Shown: positions 8,115 through 17,464 of the stretch, piece by piece | How the letters are laid out: the number at the start of each line of letters is the position of its first letter | Position numbering within the stretch: the stretch's first letter is position 1 | NCBI GenBank assembly: GCA_947460065.1 | Contig: CANHGF010000007.1 | Span: 1-19,033 of the forward strand | Length of the DNA stretch: 19,033 nucleotides | Reading direction: 5' to 3' | Origin: Comamonadaceae bacterium | GTDB lineage: Bacteria > Pseudomonadota > Gammaproteobacteria > Burkholderiales > Burkholderiaceae_C | Notes under the pieces: model-generated | What the model saw: only the letters and a program-made list of their open reading frames with translations | Databases searched by the model: none | What the model was told of the DNA's origin: nothing | Translations under genes and position numbers: made by a program

Positions 8115-9155
8115 GTGCTCAATAAAACCCAAACGCGCAGTTTGAAGGCGCTTGCCGCCGCCGGTCTGTCCTTGGCCTTTTTGTCCCCCGCCTTTGCCGG
8201 CAAGACGCTCGATGCCATCAAGCAGCGCGGTCAGGTGGTGTGCGGCGTCAACACCGGCCTGGCCGGTTTTTCTGCGGCCGATTCGTCGGGCAACTGGAGC
8301 GGCCTGGACGTAGACGTCTGTAAGGCCGTGGCGGCCGCGACCCTGGGCGATGCCAGCAAGGTCAAGTATGTTCCGCTCAATGCCCAGCAGCGCTTTACCG
8401 CCTTGCAGTCCGGTGAGATCGACATCCTCTCGCGCAACACCACCTTTACCCTGACCCGCGACGGCTCGCTGGGCCTGCACCAGACGGCAGTCACCTACTA
8501 CGACGGCCAGGGCTTCATGGTGCCGGTCAAGAGCAAGATCAAGAGCGCCAAGCAGCTCAAGGGTCAAACCGTGTGCGTGCAGTCTGGCACCACCACCGAG
8601 AAGAACATGACCGATTTTTCCCGCGCCAACAACCTGGGCATCAAGCCGGTGGTGTTTGAGAAATTGGAGGCCGCCACTGGCGCCTACTTCTCTGGCCGCT
8701 GCGTGGCCTACACCACCGACGCTTCGGGCCTGGCTTCAGTGCGCAACAAGGAAGCCAAGAACCCGGCTGACCACCTGATCCTGCCCGAGCTGATCTCCAA
8801 GGAGCCCCTGGGCCCCATGGTCCGCCGTGGTGATGACGAGTGGTTCGCCATCGTCAAGTGGACCATCTACGGTCTGCTCGAGGCCGAGGAATATGGCGTG
8901 ACCCAGGCCAATGTGGACCAGCTCAAGACCAGCACCACCGACCCGGTCGTGCAGCGCCTGCTGGGCACCACCGATGACACCGGCAAGCTGCTGGGCCTGG
9001 ACAAAGAGTGGATGGCTCGCGCCATCAAAGCCACTGGCAACTACGGTGAGATGTTCGAGCGCAACGTCGGCCCCAAATCGGCCCTCGCTCTGCCGCGCGG
9101 TGTCAATAACCTTTGGAACAAGGGCGGCCTGATGTACGCCTATCCGATCCGCTGA
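8115..9155 (+). CDS. aapJ: General L-amino-acid ABC transporter, periplasmic binding protein (AapJ/BztA type)
   Basis: This 346-aa precursor is the solute-binding protein of a polar/general amino-acid ABC importer. A signal peptide is evident: positively charged N-terminus, hydrophobic core (ALAAAGLSLAFLSP), and likely cleavage after AFA at residue 28. The mature part has family-3 binding-protein features such as GQVVCGVNTGLAGFSAADSSG near its start and the ALQSGEIDILSRNTTFT segment. GTG at 8115 is chosen because GGGAG (8104-8108) sits 6 nt upstream and the signal peptide begins there; the frame also extends to a TTG at 8067. It is the first gene of a four-gene operon and is followed by an attenuator-like hairpin, consistent with making binding protein in excess. 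Substrate range cannot be fixed from the sequence. Confidence 0.94.
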   Translation: MLNKTQTRSLKALAAAGLSLAFLSPAFAGKTLDAIKQRGQVVCGVNTGLAGFSAADSSGNWSGLDVDVCKAVAAATLGDASKVKYVPLNAQQRFTALQSGEIDILSRNTTFTLTRDGSLGLHQTAVTYYDGQGFMVPVKSKIKSAKQLKGQTVCVQSGTTTEKNMTDFSRANNLGIKPVVFEKLEAATGAYFSGRCVAYTTDASGLASVRNKEAKNPADHLILPELISKEPLGPMVRRGDDEWFAIVKWTIYGLLEAEEYGVTQANVDQLKTSTTDPVVQRLLGTTDDTGKLLGLDKEWMARAIKATGNYGEMFERNVGPKSALALPRGVNNLWNKGGLMYAYPIR

Positions 9156-9172
9156 TTCTTCCCTGATCATGG

Positions 9173-9211
9173 AAAACCGCCTGTTGGGCAGCTGCCTGGC
9201 AGGCGGTTTTT
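9173..9211 (+). terminator. Rho-independent terminator/attenuator between aapJ and aapQ
   Basis: AAAACCGCCTG (9173-9183) pairs perfectly with CAGGCGGTTTT (9200-9210), an 11-bp stem. Its loop contains the self-complementary GGCAGCTGCC, and TTTTT (9207-9211) closes the structure. It lies 18 nt after the aapJ stop and about 64 nt before aapQ. In an operon it would act as a partial terminator that lowers permease expression relative to the binding protein. Confidence 0.85.
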
Positions 9212-9274
9212 CTGCGATGGCCTTCATTTTTGTTAAGAGTCTTTAAGGGCCTGCGGCCTGCTTGAGTCCATCTC

Positions 9275-10456
9275 ATGAATCGACCTCCATCTGCTGCTCC
9301 CAAGAAAAAGAGCTGGTCATGGCGCAGCCAGGCTTTCCGTGGGCTTGTCTATCAGCTGCTGGCTTTGGCGCTGATTGCGTTCGGCCTTTGGTACTTGGGG
9401 CACAACACCCTGGTCAACATGCGCGAGCGCGGCATCCAGAGCGGGTTTGGCTTTCTGGGGCAGACGGCCGGCTTTGACATCGGCGAGACGCTGCTGTCCT
9501 TCGAATCCAACCAGAGTTACCTCAAGGCCTTTTTGGTGGGTCTGGTCAATACCCTGAGGGTGGCGGTGCTGGGCATTGTGCTGGCCGCGATTTTGGGCAC
9601 GCTGCTGGGGGTGGCGCGATTTTCGCGCAATGCGCTGGTGCGCGGGCTCTGTCAGGCCTATGTCGAGTTCTTCCGCAATGTGCCCATCTTGCTGCAGTTA
9701 CTGATGTGGTACCTGCTCTTTACCGAAACCCTGCCTGAAGCCAGCGAAGCCTGGCAAATCGGCGATGTCTACCTGAGCAAGGGCGGGCTCAATTTCCCGG
9801 TGCCCATTTGGCAGCAGGGGCATTTGTGGGCCGGTATCGGCCTGCTGGCCGGCCTGCTGTTGGCCTGGCTGCGCAGTCGCTGGGCGCGCGCACAGTTCGA
9901 GGCGACCGGGCAGGTGCGCAGCGCGTTTTGGGTGCCGTTGCTGATCGTGTTGGCCATGGGGGTGCTAGGCTGGCTGCTGGGCGGCGCGCCCCTGGAGGCC
10001 AACTTTCCCAGCAAGGGCGAGTTCGCTGTTGAAAACGGAGGCGCGCTCACCCCAGAGTTCATGGCCTTGCTCCTCGGCCTGGTGGTCTACACCGCAGCCT
10101 TTGTGGCCGAGGTGGTGCGCGCAGGCATCGCCTCGGTGCCGCGCGGCCAGGGCGAGGCGGCTGCGGCCCTGGGCCTGTCGCGTGCCCAGGAGATGCGCCT
10201 GGTCATGCTGCCGCAGGCGCTGCGGGTGATCATCCCGCCCATGACCAACCAGTTCCTGAACCTGACGAAGAACTCCTCGCTGGCGGTGGCCATCGGCTAT
10301 CCGGATGTGGTCTCGATCGCCAACACCGCCATCAACCAGACCGGCCGGGCGGTGGAATGCATTTCCATCGTGATGCTGGTCTACCTTTGCACCTCGCTGG
10401 CCACCTCGGCGCTGATGAATTGGTACAACACCCGTGCCGCCATCAAGGAGCGTTGA
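9275..10456 (+). CDS. aapQ: General L-amino-acid ABC transporter, permease 1 (AapQ/BztB type)
   Basis: This 393-aa inner-membrane protein is one of the paired permeases of the amino-acid importer. The N-terminus is basic (residues about 8-16, PKKKSWSWR), then a first membrane segment (LLALALIAFGLWYLG). Further segments occur around residues 85-160, 180-205, 210-235 and 265-385. The cytoplasmic EAA loop that contacts the ATPase begins at Glu294 (GEAAAALGLSRAQEMRLV). The length fits the large AapQ-type permeases rather than the roughly 220-aa HisQ/HisM type. The ribosome-binding site is weak. Its stop at 10454-10456 is one base before the aapM ATG, so the two permeases are translationally coupled. 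Confidence 0.94.
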   Translation: MNRPPSAAPKKKSWSWRSQAFRGLVYQLLALALIAFGLWYLGHNTLVNMRERGIQSGFGFLGQTAGFDIGETLLSFESNQSYLKAFLVGLVNTLRVAVLGIVLAAILGTLLGVARFSRNALVRGLCQAYVEFFRNVPILLQLLMWYLLFTETLPEASEAWQIGDVYLSKGGLNFPVPIWQQGHLWAGIGLLAGLLLAWLRSRWARAQFEATGQVRSAFWVPLLIVLAMGVLGWLLGGAPLEANFPSKGEFAVENGGALTPEFMALLLGLVVYTAAFVAEVVRAGIASVPRGQGEAAAALGLSRAQEMRLVMLPQALRVIIPPMTNQFLNLTKNSSLAVAIGYPDVVSIANTAINQTGRAVECISIVMLVYLCTSLATSALMNWYNTRAAIKER

Positions 10457-10457
10457 G

Positions 10458-11558
10458 ATGAATGCCCGAGTTTTCCAATCCATCCCGGCGCGCCCGGCCC
10501 CCGTGCGAACCGAAGGGCTGATCGGCTGGCTGCGCAGCAATTTGTTTGCCGATGCCTCGACCACGGTCAGCACCTTGATCGTCGGCGGTTTGTTGCTCTG
10601 GTACCTGCCCGCCTTGTTCGATTGGGCGCTGTGGTCGGCCTATTGGCGGCCAGATGCCCAGGCCTGCCGAGCGCTTGAAGTGGGTGCCTGCTGGGGCGTG
10701 GTGGCTGAAAAATACCGCCTCATTATTTTCGGCCGCTACCCGTTTGAGGAGCAGTGGCGTCCCCTGGTGGCGACGCTGTTGATGCTCACGCTCATCGTGA
10801 TCAGCTGTACCCGCGCGTTCTGGCGTGCATCCCTGGTAGCGGTCTGGATCGTCGGGCTGGTGGTGTTTTTCTGGCTGATGCTCGGTGGCCTGGGCTTGAG
10901 CCGGGTCGAGACCGACCGTTGGGGCGGCCTGCCGCTGACGCTCTTGCTGGCCACCTTGTCGATTGCCATGGCCTTTCCGCTGGCCTTGTTGGTGGCCCTG
11001 GGGCGGCGCTCGGAGCTTCCAGCCATACGCACGGTTTGCACCTTGTATGTGGAGTTGATCCGCGGCGTGCCGCTGATCTCGGTGCTGTTCATGGCCTCCT
11101 TCATGTTCCCGCTGTTCATGCCGCAGGGCACCAAGATCGATGTGCTGTTGCGGGTGCTGGCCGGGATCACCTTGTTTGCCGCAGCCTACATGGCCGAGGT
11201 GATCCGCGGGGGCCTGCAGGCCATCCCCAAGGGGCAGGTCGAGGCGGCCGCTTCTCTGGGCCTGTCGTACTGGCAGACGCAGCGCAAGATCGTTTTGCCG
11301 CAGGCTCTGGCCATGGTGGTGCCGGGCATCATGAACAACTTCATCGCCATCTTCAAGGACACCTCGCTGGTGACCATCGTCAGCTTGTATGAGCTCACCG
11401 GCGCGCTGGGTCTGGCCCTCAATTCGGATGCCGACTGGCGGCCCTACAAGATTGAGGGCTATGTCTTTATCGCCTTGATCTATTTCGCCTTCTGCTTTGC
11501 CATGTCGCGCTACAGCCAGTGGGTTGAGCAACATGTCAACCGCGGCAAGCAGCGCTGA
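10458..11558 (+). CDS. aapM: General L-amino-acid ABC transporter, permease 2 (AapM/BztC type)
   Basis: This 366-aa inner-membrane permease is the partner of AapQ. It has a soluble N-terminus of about 25 residues, a membrane segment near 45-60, a cytosolic or periplasmic insert with several aromatic residues, then hydrophobic segments from about 100 to 350. The EAA loop starts at Glu262 ([17 protein letters not shown]) and is followed by the conserved VLPQAL and [15 protein letters not shown] segments. ATG 10458 is supported by AAGGAG (10445-10450) 7 nt upstream, placed inside the end of aapQ. The upstream in-frame ATG at 10434 would overlap aapQ and lacks that spacing. Confidence 0.94.
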   Translation: MNARVFQSIPARPAPVRTEGLIGWLRSNLFADASTTVSTLIVGGLLLWYLPALFDWALWSAYWRPDAQACRALEVGACWGVVAEKYRLIIFGRYPFEEQWRPLVATLLMLTLIVISCTRAFWRASLVAVWIVGLVVFFWLMLGGLGLSRVETDRWGGLPLTLLLATLSIAMAFPLALLVALGRRSELPAIRTVCTLYVELIRGVPLISVLFMASFMFPLFMPQGTKIDVLLRVLAGITLFAAAYMAEVIRGGLQAIPKGQVEAAASLGLSYWQTQRKIVLPQALAMVVPGIMNNFIAIFKDTSLVTIVSLYELTGALGLALNSDADWRPYKIEGYVFIALIYFAFCFAMSRYSQWVEQHVNRGKQR

Positions 11559-11578
11559 TTCAAAGAAGAAGAGTCATC

Positions 11579-12322
11579 ATGAGCACACCGATTATTTCTT
11601 TCGACAAAGTCAACAAGTGGTATGGCAATGATTTTCATGTGCTGCGCGACATTGACTTGAACGTGGCCAAGGGCGAGCGCATCGTCATTTGCGGTCCTTC
11701 AGGCTCGGGCAAGTCCACTCTGATCCGCTGCATCAATCGATTGGAAGAGCACCAGCAGGGCCGCTTGATGGTCGACGGCATTGAGTTGAGCGACGACCTC
11801 AAGGCCATCGATACCGTGCGCAAGCAAGTCGGCATGGTGTTCCAGCAGTTCAACCTCTTTCCCCATTTGACGGTGCTGGAAAACCTCACCCTCTCGCCCA
11901 TGTGGGTGGGCAAGTTGCCTAAAAAGGAGGCCGAGGAGCGGGCCATGACGCAGCTGCAGCGGGTGCGCATTGCCGAGCAGGCCAGCAAGTACCCTTTGCA
12001 ACTGTCAGGCGGTCAGCAGCAGCGGGTGGCCATTGCCCGCGCACTGTGCCTGACGCCCAAGATCATGTTGTTCGATGAGCCCACTTCCGCGCTCGATCCG
12101 GAGATGATCAAGGAAGTGCTCGATGTGATGGTCGAGCTCGCCGGCCAGGGCATCACCATGCTGTGCGTCACGCATGAGATGGGTTTTGCCAAGGCGGTGG
12201 CCGATCGGGTGATCTTCATGGACCAGGGCCAGATCGTCGAGCAAAACACGCCCGAGCAGTTCTTCAATCACCCCCAGACTGACCGGGCGCAGGACTTTCT
12301 CTCCAAGATCCTGGGCCACTGA
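11579..12322 (+). CDS. aapP: General L-amino-acid ABC transporter, ATPase (AapP/BztD type)
   Basis: This 247-aa cytoplasmic protein is the ATP-hydrolysing subunit that drives the AapQM permease pair. Walker A is GPSGSGKST (39-47), the Q-loop is in [10 protein letters not shown], the ABC signature is LSGGQQQR, Walker B is IMLFDEP, and the switch histidine is in VTHEMGFA. All motifs are intact and the length is usual for polar amino-acid ABC ATPases. It starts 20 nt after aapM with a purine-rich AAGAAGAG upstream. It is the last gene of the operon, followed at once by a strong terminator. Confidence 0.96.
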   Translation: MSTPIISFDKVNKWYGNDFHVLRDIDLNVAKGERIVICGPSGSGKSTLIRCINRLEEHQQGRLMVDGIELSDDLKAIDTVRKQVGMVFQQFNLFPHLTVLENLTLSPMWVGKLPKKEAEERAMTQLQRVRIAEQASKYPLQLSGGQQQRVAIARALCLTPKIMLFDEPTSALDPEMIKEVLDVMVELAGQGITMLCVTHEMGFAKAVADRVIFMDQGQIVEQNTPEQFFNHPQTDRAQDFLSKILGH

Positions 12323-12325
12323 AGT

Positions 12326-12359
12326 CCGAGGCCAGCCCTGGCTGGGCGTCGGCTTTTTT
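12326..12359 (+). terminator. Rho-independent terminator of the aap operon
   Basis: CCGA (12326-12329) pairs with TCGG (12349-12352), and an inner CCAGC/GCTGG stem closes on a 4-nt loop. The run TTTTTT (12354-12359) follows after a single C. It begins 3 nt after the aapP stop. The T-run touches the stop codon of the convergent corA gene. Confidence 0.85.
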
Positions 12360-13480
12360 CAGCGGCTGGCCAAGTAGCGTTTGCGCCAGAACACGCCCAG
12401 CACCAGAACGGTCAGGCTGAGCATGAGGCCCATCACCCACCAAAAGCCGGTGCTGGTGTGGACCGCCGGCATGAATTCGAAATTCATGCCGAAAAAGCCG
12501 GTGATGAAGTTCAGTGGCAGAAACACCGCCGTCAGCGCCGTCAGGGTACGCATGACCTCGTTGGTGCGGTGGCTCTGGGCTGAAAAATGCATCTGCACCG
12601 CAACCTCGGTGCTGTGCTCGAGCCGCTGCACATGGCGCACCACCCGTTCGATGTGCTCGAGCACGTCCCGCGAGCGCACCTTGAGCAGTTCGCGCTCGCG
12701 CTGCGGCACCGGCGAGGGATCGTCGGGCCAGGTCTGCAGCGCATCGATCCAGTCCACGATGGCGCTGCGCTGGTCTTCGCAGACCTCGTCGAGCCGGTGC
12801 AGGGTGATGCGGGCGTCGAGCACTGCGCTCCAGTTGGAAAAACGGCTGTTCGGCTTGAGCAGTTCGGCCTGCCAGTGGTCGAGCTGGCGGTTGAGCTCGC
12901 GCCGCAGGTCCAGGTATTGATCGACCATCAGGTTGACCAGCCTGAGCATCAGGTCGGCCGGGCTGGTGGGCAGTTTGGCACCGGCTTGCGCGCCGGTCTG
13001 TCCATTGGGCTGCATGCCCGCTTCGAGCAGCCTGGTCGCGTAGGCCTCGCGCACGCTGCAGTCATCGGGGTGGACTGACAGCAGCACCCGGTCGAAGACG
13101 GCCAAGCCCACTGGGCTGGTGTCTATGCGCCGCAGAATCACCGGACCGCGCATCTTGCGGCCCTCCGTCTGCGTACTGGCCGGCCTGCTTTGGGCGCTCA
13201 GGCGCCGAAACGTCAGCAGATCGTATTGGGAGGTGTAGTCGTAATGGGAGGGCAGCTGTGGGTTGAGCAGATCCGACACATGCAGATCGAGCAGCGCCTG
13301 TGCACTCAGGTTTTGCAGGGTCTGCTGCACCTCCTCCAACCGTTCCTGCAGGACTGACCGTTTGACGGCTAACCAGACAAAGCCCTGTTCAGGCGGCCGC
13401 GAGGGCCAGTGTGCGCTTTCGCTGACCTGGCCGGCCGCAATATGAAAGATGCGCAGCGGCGCTGCAGGACTTTGGTTCAT
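12359..13480 (-). CDS. CorA-family divalent cation (Mg2+/Co2+ or Zn2+) transporter
   Basis: This 373-aa protein has the CorA architecture: a large cytoplasmic N-terminal domain (about 1-300) with long helices rich in Leu, Glu and Arg, followed by two C-terminal membrane segments (about 305-328 and 343-364). The signature pore motif GMN is at residues 331-333 in GFFGMNFEFM and ends the first membrane helix. A short basic tail (WRKRYLASR) closes the protein. The length is slightly above the roughly 316 aa of E. coli CorA. It starts 49 nt after hemB on the same strand, so it may share that transcript. CorA relatives include Mg2+ importers and ZntB-type Zn2+ transporters; the sequence does not decide between them. 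Confidence 0.92.
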   Translation of the reverse strand: MNQSPAAPLRIFHIAAGQVSESAHWPSRPPEQGFVWLAVKRSVLQERLEEVQQTLQNLSAQALLDLHVSDLLNPQLPSHYDYTSQYDLLTFRRLSAQSRPASTQTEGRKMRGPVILRRIDTSPVGLAVFDRVLLSVHPDDCSVREAYATRLLEAGMQPNGQTGAQAGAKLPTSPADLMLRLVNLMVDQYLDLRRELNRQLDHWQAELLKPNSRFSNWSAVLDARITLHRLDEVCEDQRSAIVDWIDALQTWPDDPSPVPQRERELLKVRSRDVLEHIERVVRHVQRLEHSTEVAVQMHFSAQSHRTNEVMRTLTALTAVFLPLNFITGFFGMNFEFMPAVHTSTGFWWVMGLMLSLTVLVLGVFWRKRYLASR

Positions 13481-13529
13481 GGCGGGCCTATTTTCTGGCT
13501 TTTCATCCGACCGCCAGGCCCGGCGGGCT

Positions 13530-14771
<1,242 letters not shown>

Positions 14772-15206
14772 ATGCTCTGGATTAAAGCTTTACACATTGT
14801 GTTTGTGGCCAGCTGGTTCGCCGGGCTGTTCTACTTGCCGCGCATCTTCGTGAACCTTGCCATGGTGCCCGCCGGCAGCGAGGCCGAGCGCGACCGACTG
14901 CTGCTGATGGCCCGTAAGCTGATGCGTTTTACCAACATCCTGGCCATCCCGGCTGTCGGTCTGGGGCTTTGGCTCTGGCTGGGCTATGGCATAGGCCGGG
15001 GTGCCGGCCAGGGGTGGATGCACGCCAAGCTGGCCGTGGTGGTTCTGACCCTGGCCTACCATCATCAGTGTGGTCGCCTGCTGCGGGTGTTCGAACGGGG
15101 CGAGAACGTCCGGGGCCATGTCTGGTTCCGCTGGTTCAATGAATTGCCGGTGCTGTTCATGCTGACCGCGGTGGTGCTGGTGGTGGTCAAGCCCTGGCAA
15201 GGCTGA
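14772..15206 (+). CDS. hemJ: HemJ-type protoporphyrinogen IX oxidase (membrane protein)
   Basis: This 144-aa inner-membrane protein matches the HemJ (UPF0093) family, which oxidises protoporphyrinogen IX to protoporphyrin IX, the penultimate step of heme synthesis. The start MLWIKALHIVFVASWFAGLF is the family hallmark, with the invariant histidine at residue 8. The conserved lysine is Lys86 in WMHAKLAVV. Four hydrophobic segments are visible (about 5-28, 52-72, 84-100 and 122-140). The length is normal. No Shine-Dalgarno is present; TACACT (14760-14765) lies 6 nt before the ATG, suggesting a leaderless or near-leaderless mRNA. The neighbouring divergent hemB supports a heme role. Confidence 0.92.
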   Translation: MLWIKALHIVFVASWFAGLFYLPRIFVNLAMVPAGSEAERDRLLLMARKLMRFTNILAIPAVGLGLWLWLGYGIGRGAGQGWMHAKLAVVVLTLAYHHQCGRLLRVFERGENVRGHVWFRWFNELPVLFMLTAVVLVVVKPWQG

Positions 15207-15266
15207 GCGGGCCATGAACGCGGGCTGGCGGCGACCATGAGGCCCGTGATCGGGCAGACCTGAGCG

Positions 15267-16388
15267 ATGGCCTCAGGATCGCGTCCTACTTTGGCCTGGC
15301 CTCTGGCTTTGGCGCTGTCCTGTGTGGTGGTCTACGCCAGCCTCTACCCTTTTTCGCCCTGGCGGGACCAGGGGCTGTGGTCGCTGTCTTTTTTGTCCGC
15401 TCCCTTGCCCCGCTACTGGTCCGGTTTTGATGTCGCAGTCAACATCCTGGGTTATGCCCCCCTGGGGTTCTTATTGGCCTTGTCGGTGATGCGCGGGCCG
15501 GGCTGGAGGTGGCCGGTGGGCCTGGCGACCCTGGCCGCTTCGATGCTCTCCCTCCTGATGGAGGCCCTGCAGGGTTATCTGCCATTGAGGGTGCCTTCAA
15601 ACATGGACTTTGCCCTCAATACGCTGGGCGCATGGCTGGGCGCTCTGGCTGCCGCTTTGCTGGAGCATTGGGGGGTCCTGCAGCGCTGGAGCGCGTTCCG
15701 ACGGCGGTGGTTCGTCGCCCAGGCGCGCGGCGCGCTGGTACTGCTGGCCCTGTGGCCGGCCGCCTTGCTCTTTCCCGCCTCGGTGCCATTCGGGCTCGGG
15801 CAGGTTTTGCAGCGGGCCGAAGATGCGCTGTTCGAATCACTGGCGGGCACGCCCTTCATTGAATGGATGCCGCTACGCGATGTGGAGTTGCAGCCCCTTT
15901 TGCCTGGGGCGGTGGCCGTCTGCGTGGCCTTGGGCGTGCTGGTGCCCGTCTTGTTGGCTTATGCGGTGGTTCGCGAGCGCTGGCAAAGGCTGGTGGCCCT
16001 GCTTGGCACCCTGGTGCTTGGGGTGGCGAGCACCGCTTTGTCGAGCGCGCTCAGCTTTGGCCCTGACCACGCCTGGGCCTGGCTCGATGCATCGGCCCGG
16101 CTGGGTCTGGGTCTGGGCCTGCTGTGCGCTGTGGTGGCTTTGCTGCTGACGGCCCGCGCGGCCATCGCCCTGGCCCTGCTGGTCCTGGCCGTGCAGCTGA
16201 CTTTGCTCAATCAGGCCCCGGTCGACCCTTATTTTGAGCAAACCCGCCAGGTCTGGGAGCAGGGGCGTTTCGTGCGCTTCAATGGCTTGACCCAGTGGCT
16301 GGGCTGGTCGTGGCCGTTTGCGGCCCTGTCCTATGTGCTGCTGCGCTTGTCGGGCAGGCCGACGCGCGTGGACACAGGCCCACTTTAG
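15267..16388 (+). CDS. VanZ-like family membrane protein
   Basis: This 373-aa polytopic membrane protein carries a VanZ-like domain in its N-terminal part: a first membrane helix ending in VYASLYPFSPWRDQG, then NILGYAPLGFLLALSV (about residues 60-75), the conserved MEALQGYLPLRVPSNMD segment (about 98-114) and NTLGAWLGAL. The C-terminal half adds several further hydrophobic helices. VanZ-like proteins are widespread and of unclear biochemical role; only VanZ of the vanA cluster is tied to teicoplanin resistance, and there is no van cluster here. The ribosome-binding site is weak. Its TAG stop is part of the TAGAAT hexamer just before the next gene. Confidence 0.85.
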   Translation: MASGSRPTLAWPLALALSCVVVYASLYPFSPWRDQGLWSLSFLSAPLPRYWSGFDVAVNILGYAPLGFLLALSVMRGPGWRWPVGLATLAASMLSLLMEALQGYLPLRVPSNMDFALNTLGAWLGALAAALLEHWGVLQRWSAFRRRWFVAQARGALVLLALWPAALLFPASVPFGLGQVLQRAEDALFESLAGTPFIEWMPLRDVELQPLLPGAVAVCVALGVLVPVLLAYAVVRERWQRLVALLGTLVLGVASTALSSALSFGPDHAWAWLDASARLGLGLGLLCAVVALLLTARAAIALALLVLAVQLTLLNQAPVDPYFEQTRQVWEQGRFVRFNGLTQWLGWSWPFAALSYVLLRLSGRPTRVDTGPL

Positions 16389-16398
16389 AATTGCAGCG

Positions 16399-16758
16399 AT
16401 GACGAACCCATCTCCGGCGCCTGGATCGCCCGCCCCTTACTACAAGTACCACGTCTTTTTCTGCCTCAATGAGCGCAGCAATGGCGAGGACGCCTGCGGA
16501 CACCACGGCGCCCAGCAGGCTTTTGACCGCTGCAAAGCGCAGGTCAAGGCTGCCGGCCTGGCTGGCCCTGGCGGGGTTCGGGTCAACAAGGCGGGCTGCC
16601 TTGATCGCTGCTCTGGCGGGCCGATGGCTGTCGTCTATCCCGAGGGCACTTGGTACAGCTATGTAGACGGCAGCGACATCGACGAGATCGTCTCCTCCCA
16701 CCTGCAGCGCGGCCAGGTGGTCGAGCGCCTCCTCACCGCGCCTGAAGTCGGCCGCTGA
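16399..16758 (+). CDS. Thioredoxin-fold [2Fe-2S] ferredoxin
   Basis: This 119-aa protein belongs to the thioredoxin-like [2Fe-2S] ferredoxins related to NuoE and the Aquifex/Azotobacter Shethna-type proteins. Four cluster cysteines are visible: Cys22 in FFCLNER, Cys33 in DACGHHG, and Cys67 and Cys71 in AGCLDRCSGGP, followed by the typical VVYPEGTWY strand. It is cytoplasmic and probably carries electrons to an unidentified partner. The ATG at 16399 is chosen because the frame upstream overlaps the VanZ-like gene. There is no Shine-Dalgarno; TAGAAT (16386-16391) lies 7 nt upstream and may be a -10 box. The alpha/beta hydrolase gene follows 17 nt after the stop, so they are probably co-transcribed. 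Confidence 0.92.
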   Translation: MTNPSPAPGSPAPYYKYHVFFCLNERSNGEDACGHHGAQQAFDRCKAQVKAAGLAGPGGVRVNKAGCLDRCSGGPMAVVYPEGTWYSYVDGSDIDEIVSSHLQRGQVVERLLTAPEVGR

Positions 16759-16775
16759 GCGGAGCCGTCTCGGCG

Positions 16776-17399
16776 ATGAATGCACAGACCCAGCGCTCGA
16801 CGGTGGCGGGCCCGGCCGGCGCGATTGAAGTCGCCCGCGACCCTGCCCAGGGCATCTCGCGCGGGCTGGCCTTTGTCTCGCACCCCCATCCGCTCTTCGG
16901 TGGCACCCTGGACAACAAGGTGGTGCAGACCTTGGCGCGCGCCTTCAATCAATCGGGCTGGGACACGGTGCGCTATAACTTTCGCGGCGTTGGCGAAAGC
17001 GCCGGCAGCCATGATGGCGGGCGCGGTGAACTCGAGGACCTGCTATGCCTGATCGACAACCTGCAGCCCCAGGGACCGCTGTGCTTGGCCGGCTTTTCTT
17101 TCGGCGCTTTCATCACCGGCTGCGCCTGCGCGCGTCTGCATGAGCAGCGCGCAATTGCCAAGCTGGTGCTGGTGGGCACTGCAGCTGGCCGGTTTGAGGT
17201 GGCGCCGATTCCCCAGGCGCTGCATGAGCGCACCTTGGTGGTCCATGGCGAGGCCGACGATACCGTGCCGCTGACCGCCGTCATGGACTGGGCGCGTCCC
17301 CAGGTGCTGCCGGTGCTGGTTATTCCCGGGGGCGGGCACTTCTTTCATGGACAATTGCCCTTGCTCAAAAATCTGGTCGTTCGCCATCTGAGCGCCTGA
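16776..17399 (+). CDS. Small alpha/beta hydrolase
   Basis: This 207-aa cytoplasmic protein is a compact alpha/beta hydrolase resembling the COG2945 group. The HPHPLFGGT oxyanion-side motif is at about 36-44, RYNFRGVGES at 66-75, the nucleophile Ser108 in AGFSFGAF, a likely acid at Asp161 or Asp162 in HGEADDTVP, and His188 in GGGHFFHG. No signal peptide is seen. It follows the ferredoxin closely, but no shared pathway is evident. The substrate is unknown; the family includes esterases and peptidase-like enzymes. A terminator-like hairpin follows. Confidence 0.88.
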   Translation: MNAQTQRSTVAGPAGAIEVARDPAQGISRGLAFVSHPHPLFGGTLDNKVVQTLARAFNQSGWDTVRYNFRGVGESAGSHDGGRGELEDLLCLIDNLQPQGPLCLAGFSFGAFITGCACARLHEQRAIAKLVLVGTAAGRFEVAPIPQALHERTLVVHGEADDTVPLTAVMDWARPQVLPVLVIPGGGHFFHGQLPLLKNLVVRHLSA

Positions 17400-17413
17400 A
17401 CAGCCTGCTCAGT

Positions 17414-17436
17414 CCGCCAGGCTGCTGGCCTGGCGG
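17414..17436 (+). terminator. Stable hairpin between hydrolase and dacC
   Basis: CCGCCAGGC (17414-17422) and GCCTGGCGG (17428-17436) form a perfect 9-bp stem with a 5-nt loop, starting 15 nt after the hydrolase stop. The T-rich stretch comes only about 18 nt later, so this is at best a weak intrinsic terminator or a 3' end stabiliser. Confidence 0.45.
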
Positions 17437-17464
17437 GCTGGGGCGGCCTTACCTTCTTTTATCC

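Noticed and set aside
10443..11534. 363-codon minus-strand frame opposite aapM
   Set aside because: Gln/His/Arg-rich mirror of membrane-protein codons; no ribosome-binding site or recognisable domain.
15267..16388. VanZ-like gene as a glycopeptide-resistance determinant
   Set aside because: No vanHAX or regulatory genes are nearby; VanZ-like domains are common in proteobacteria without any link to resistance.
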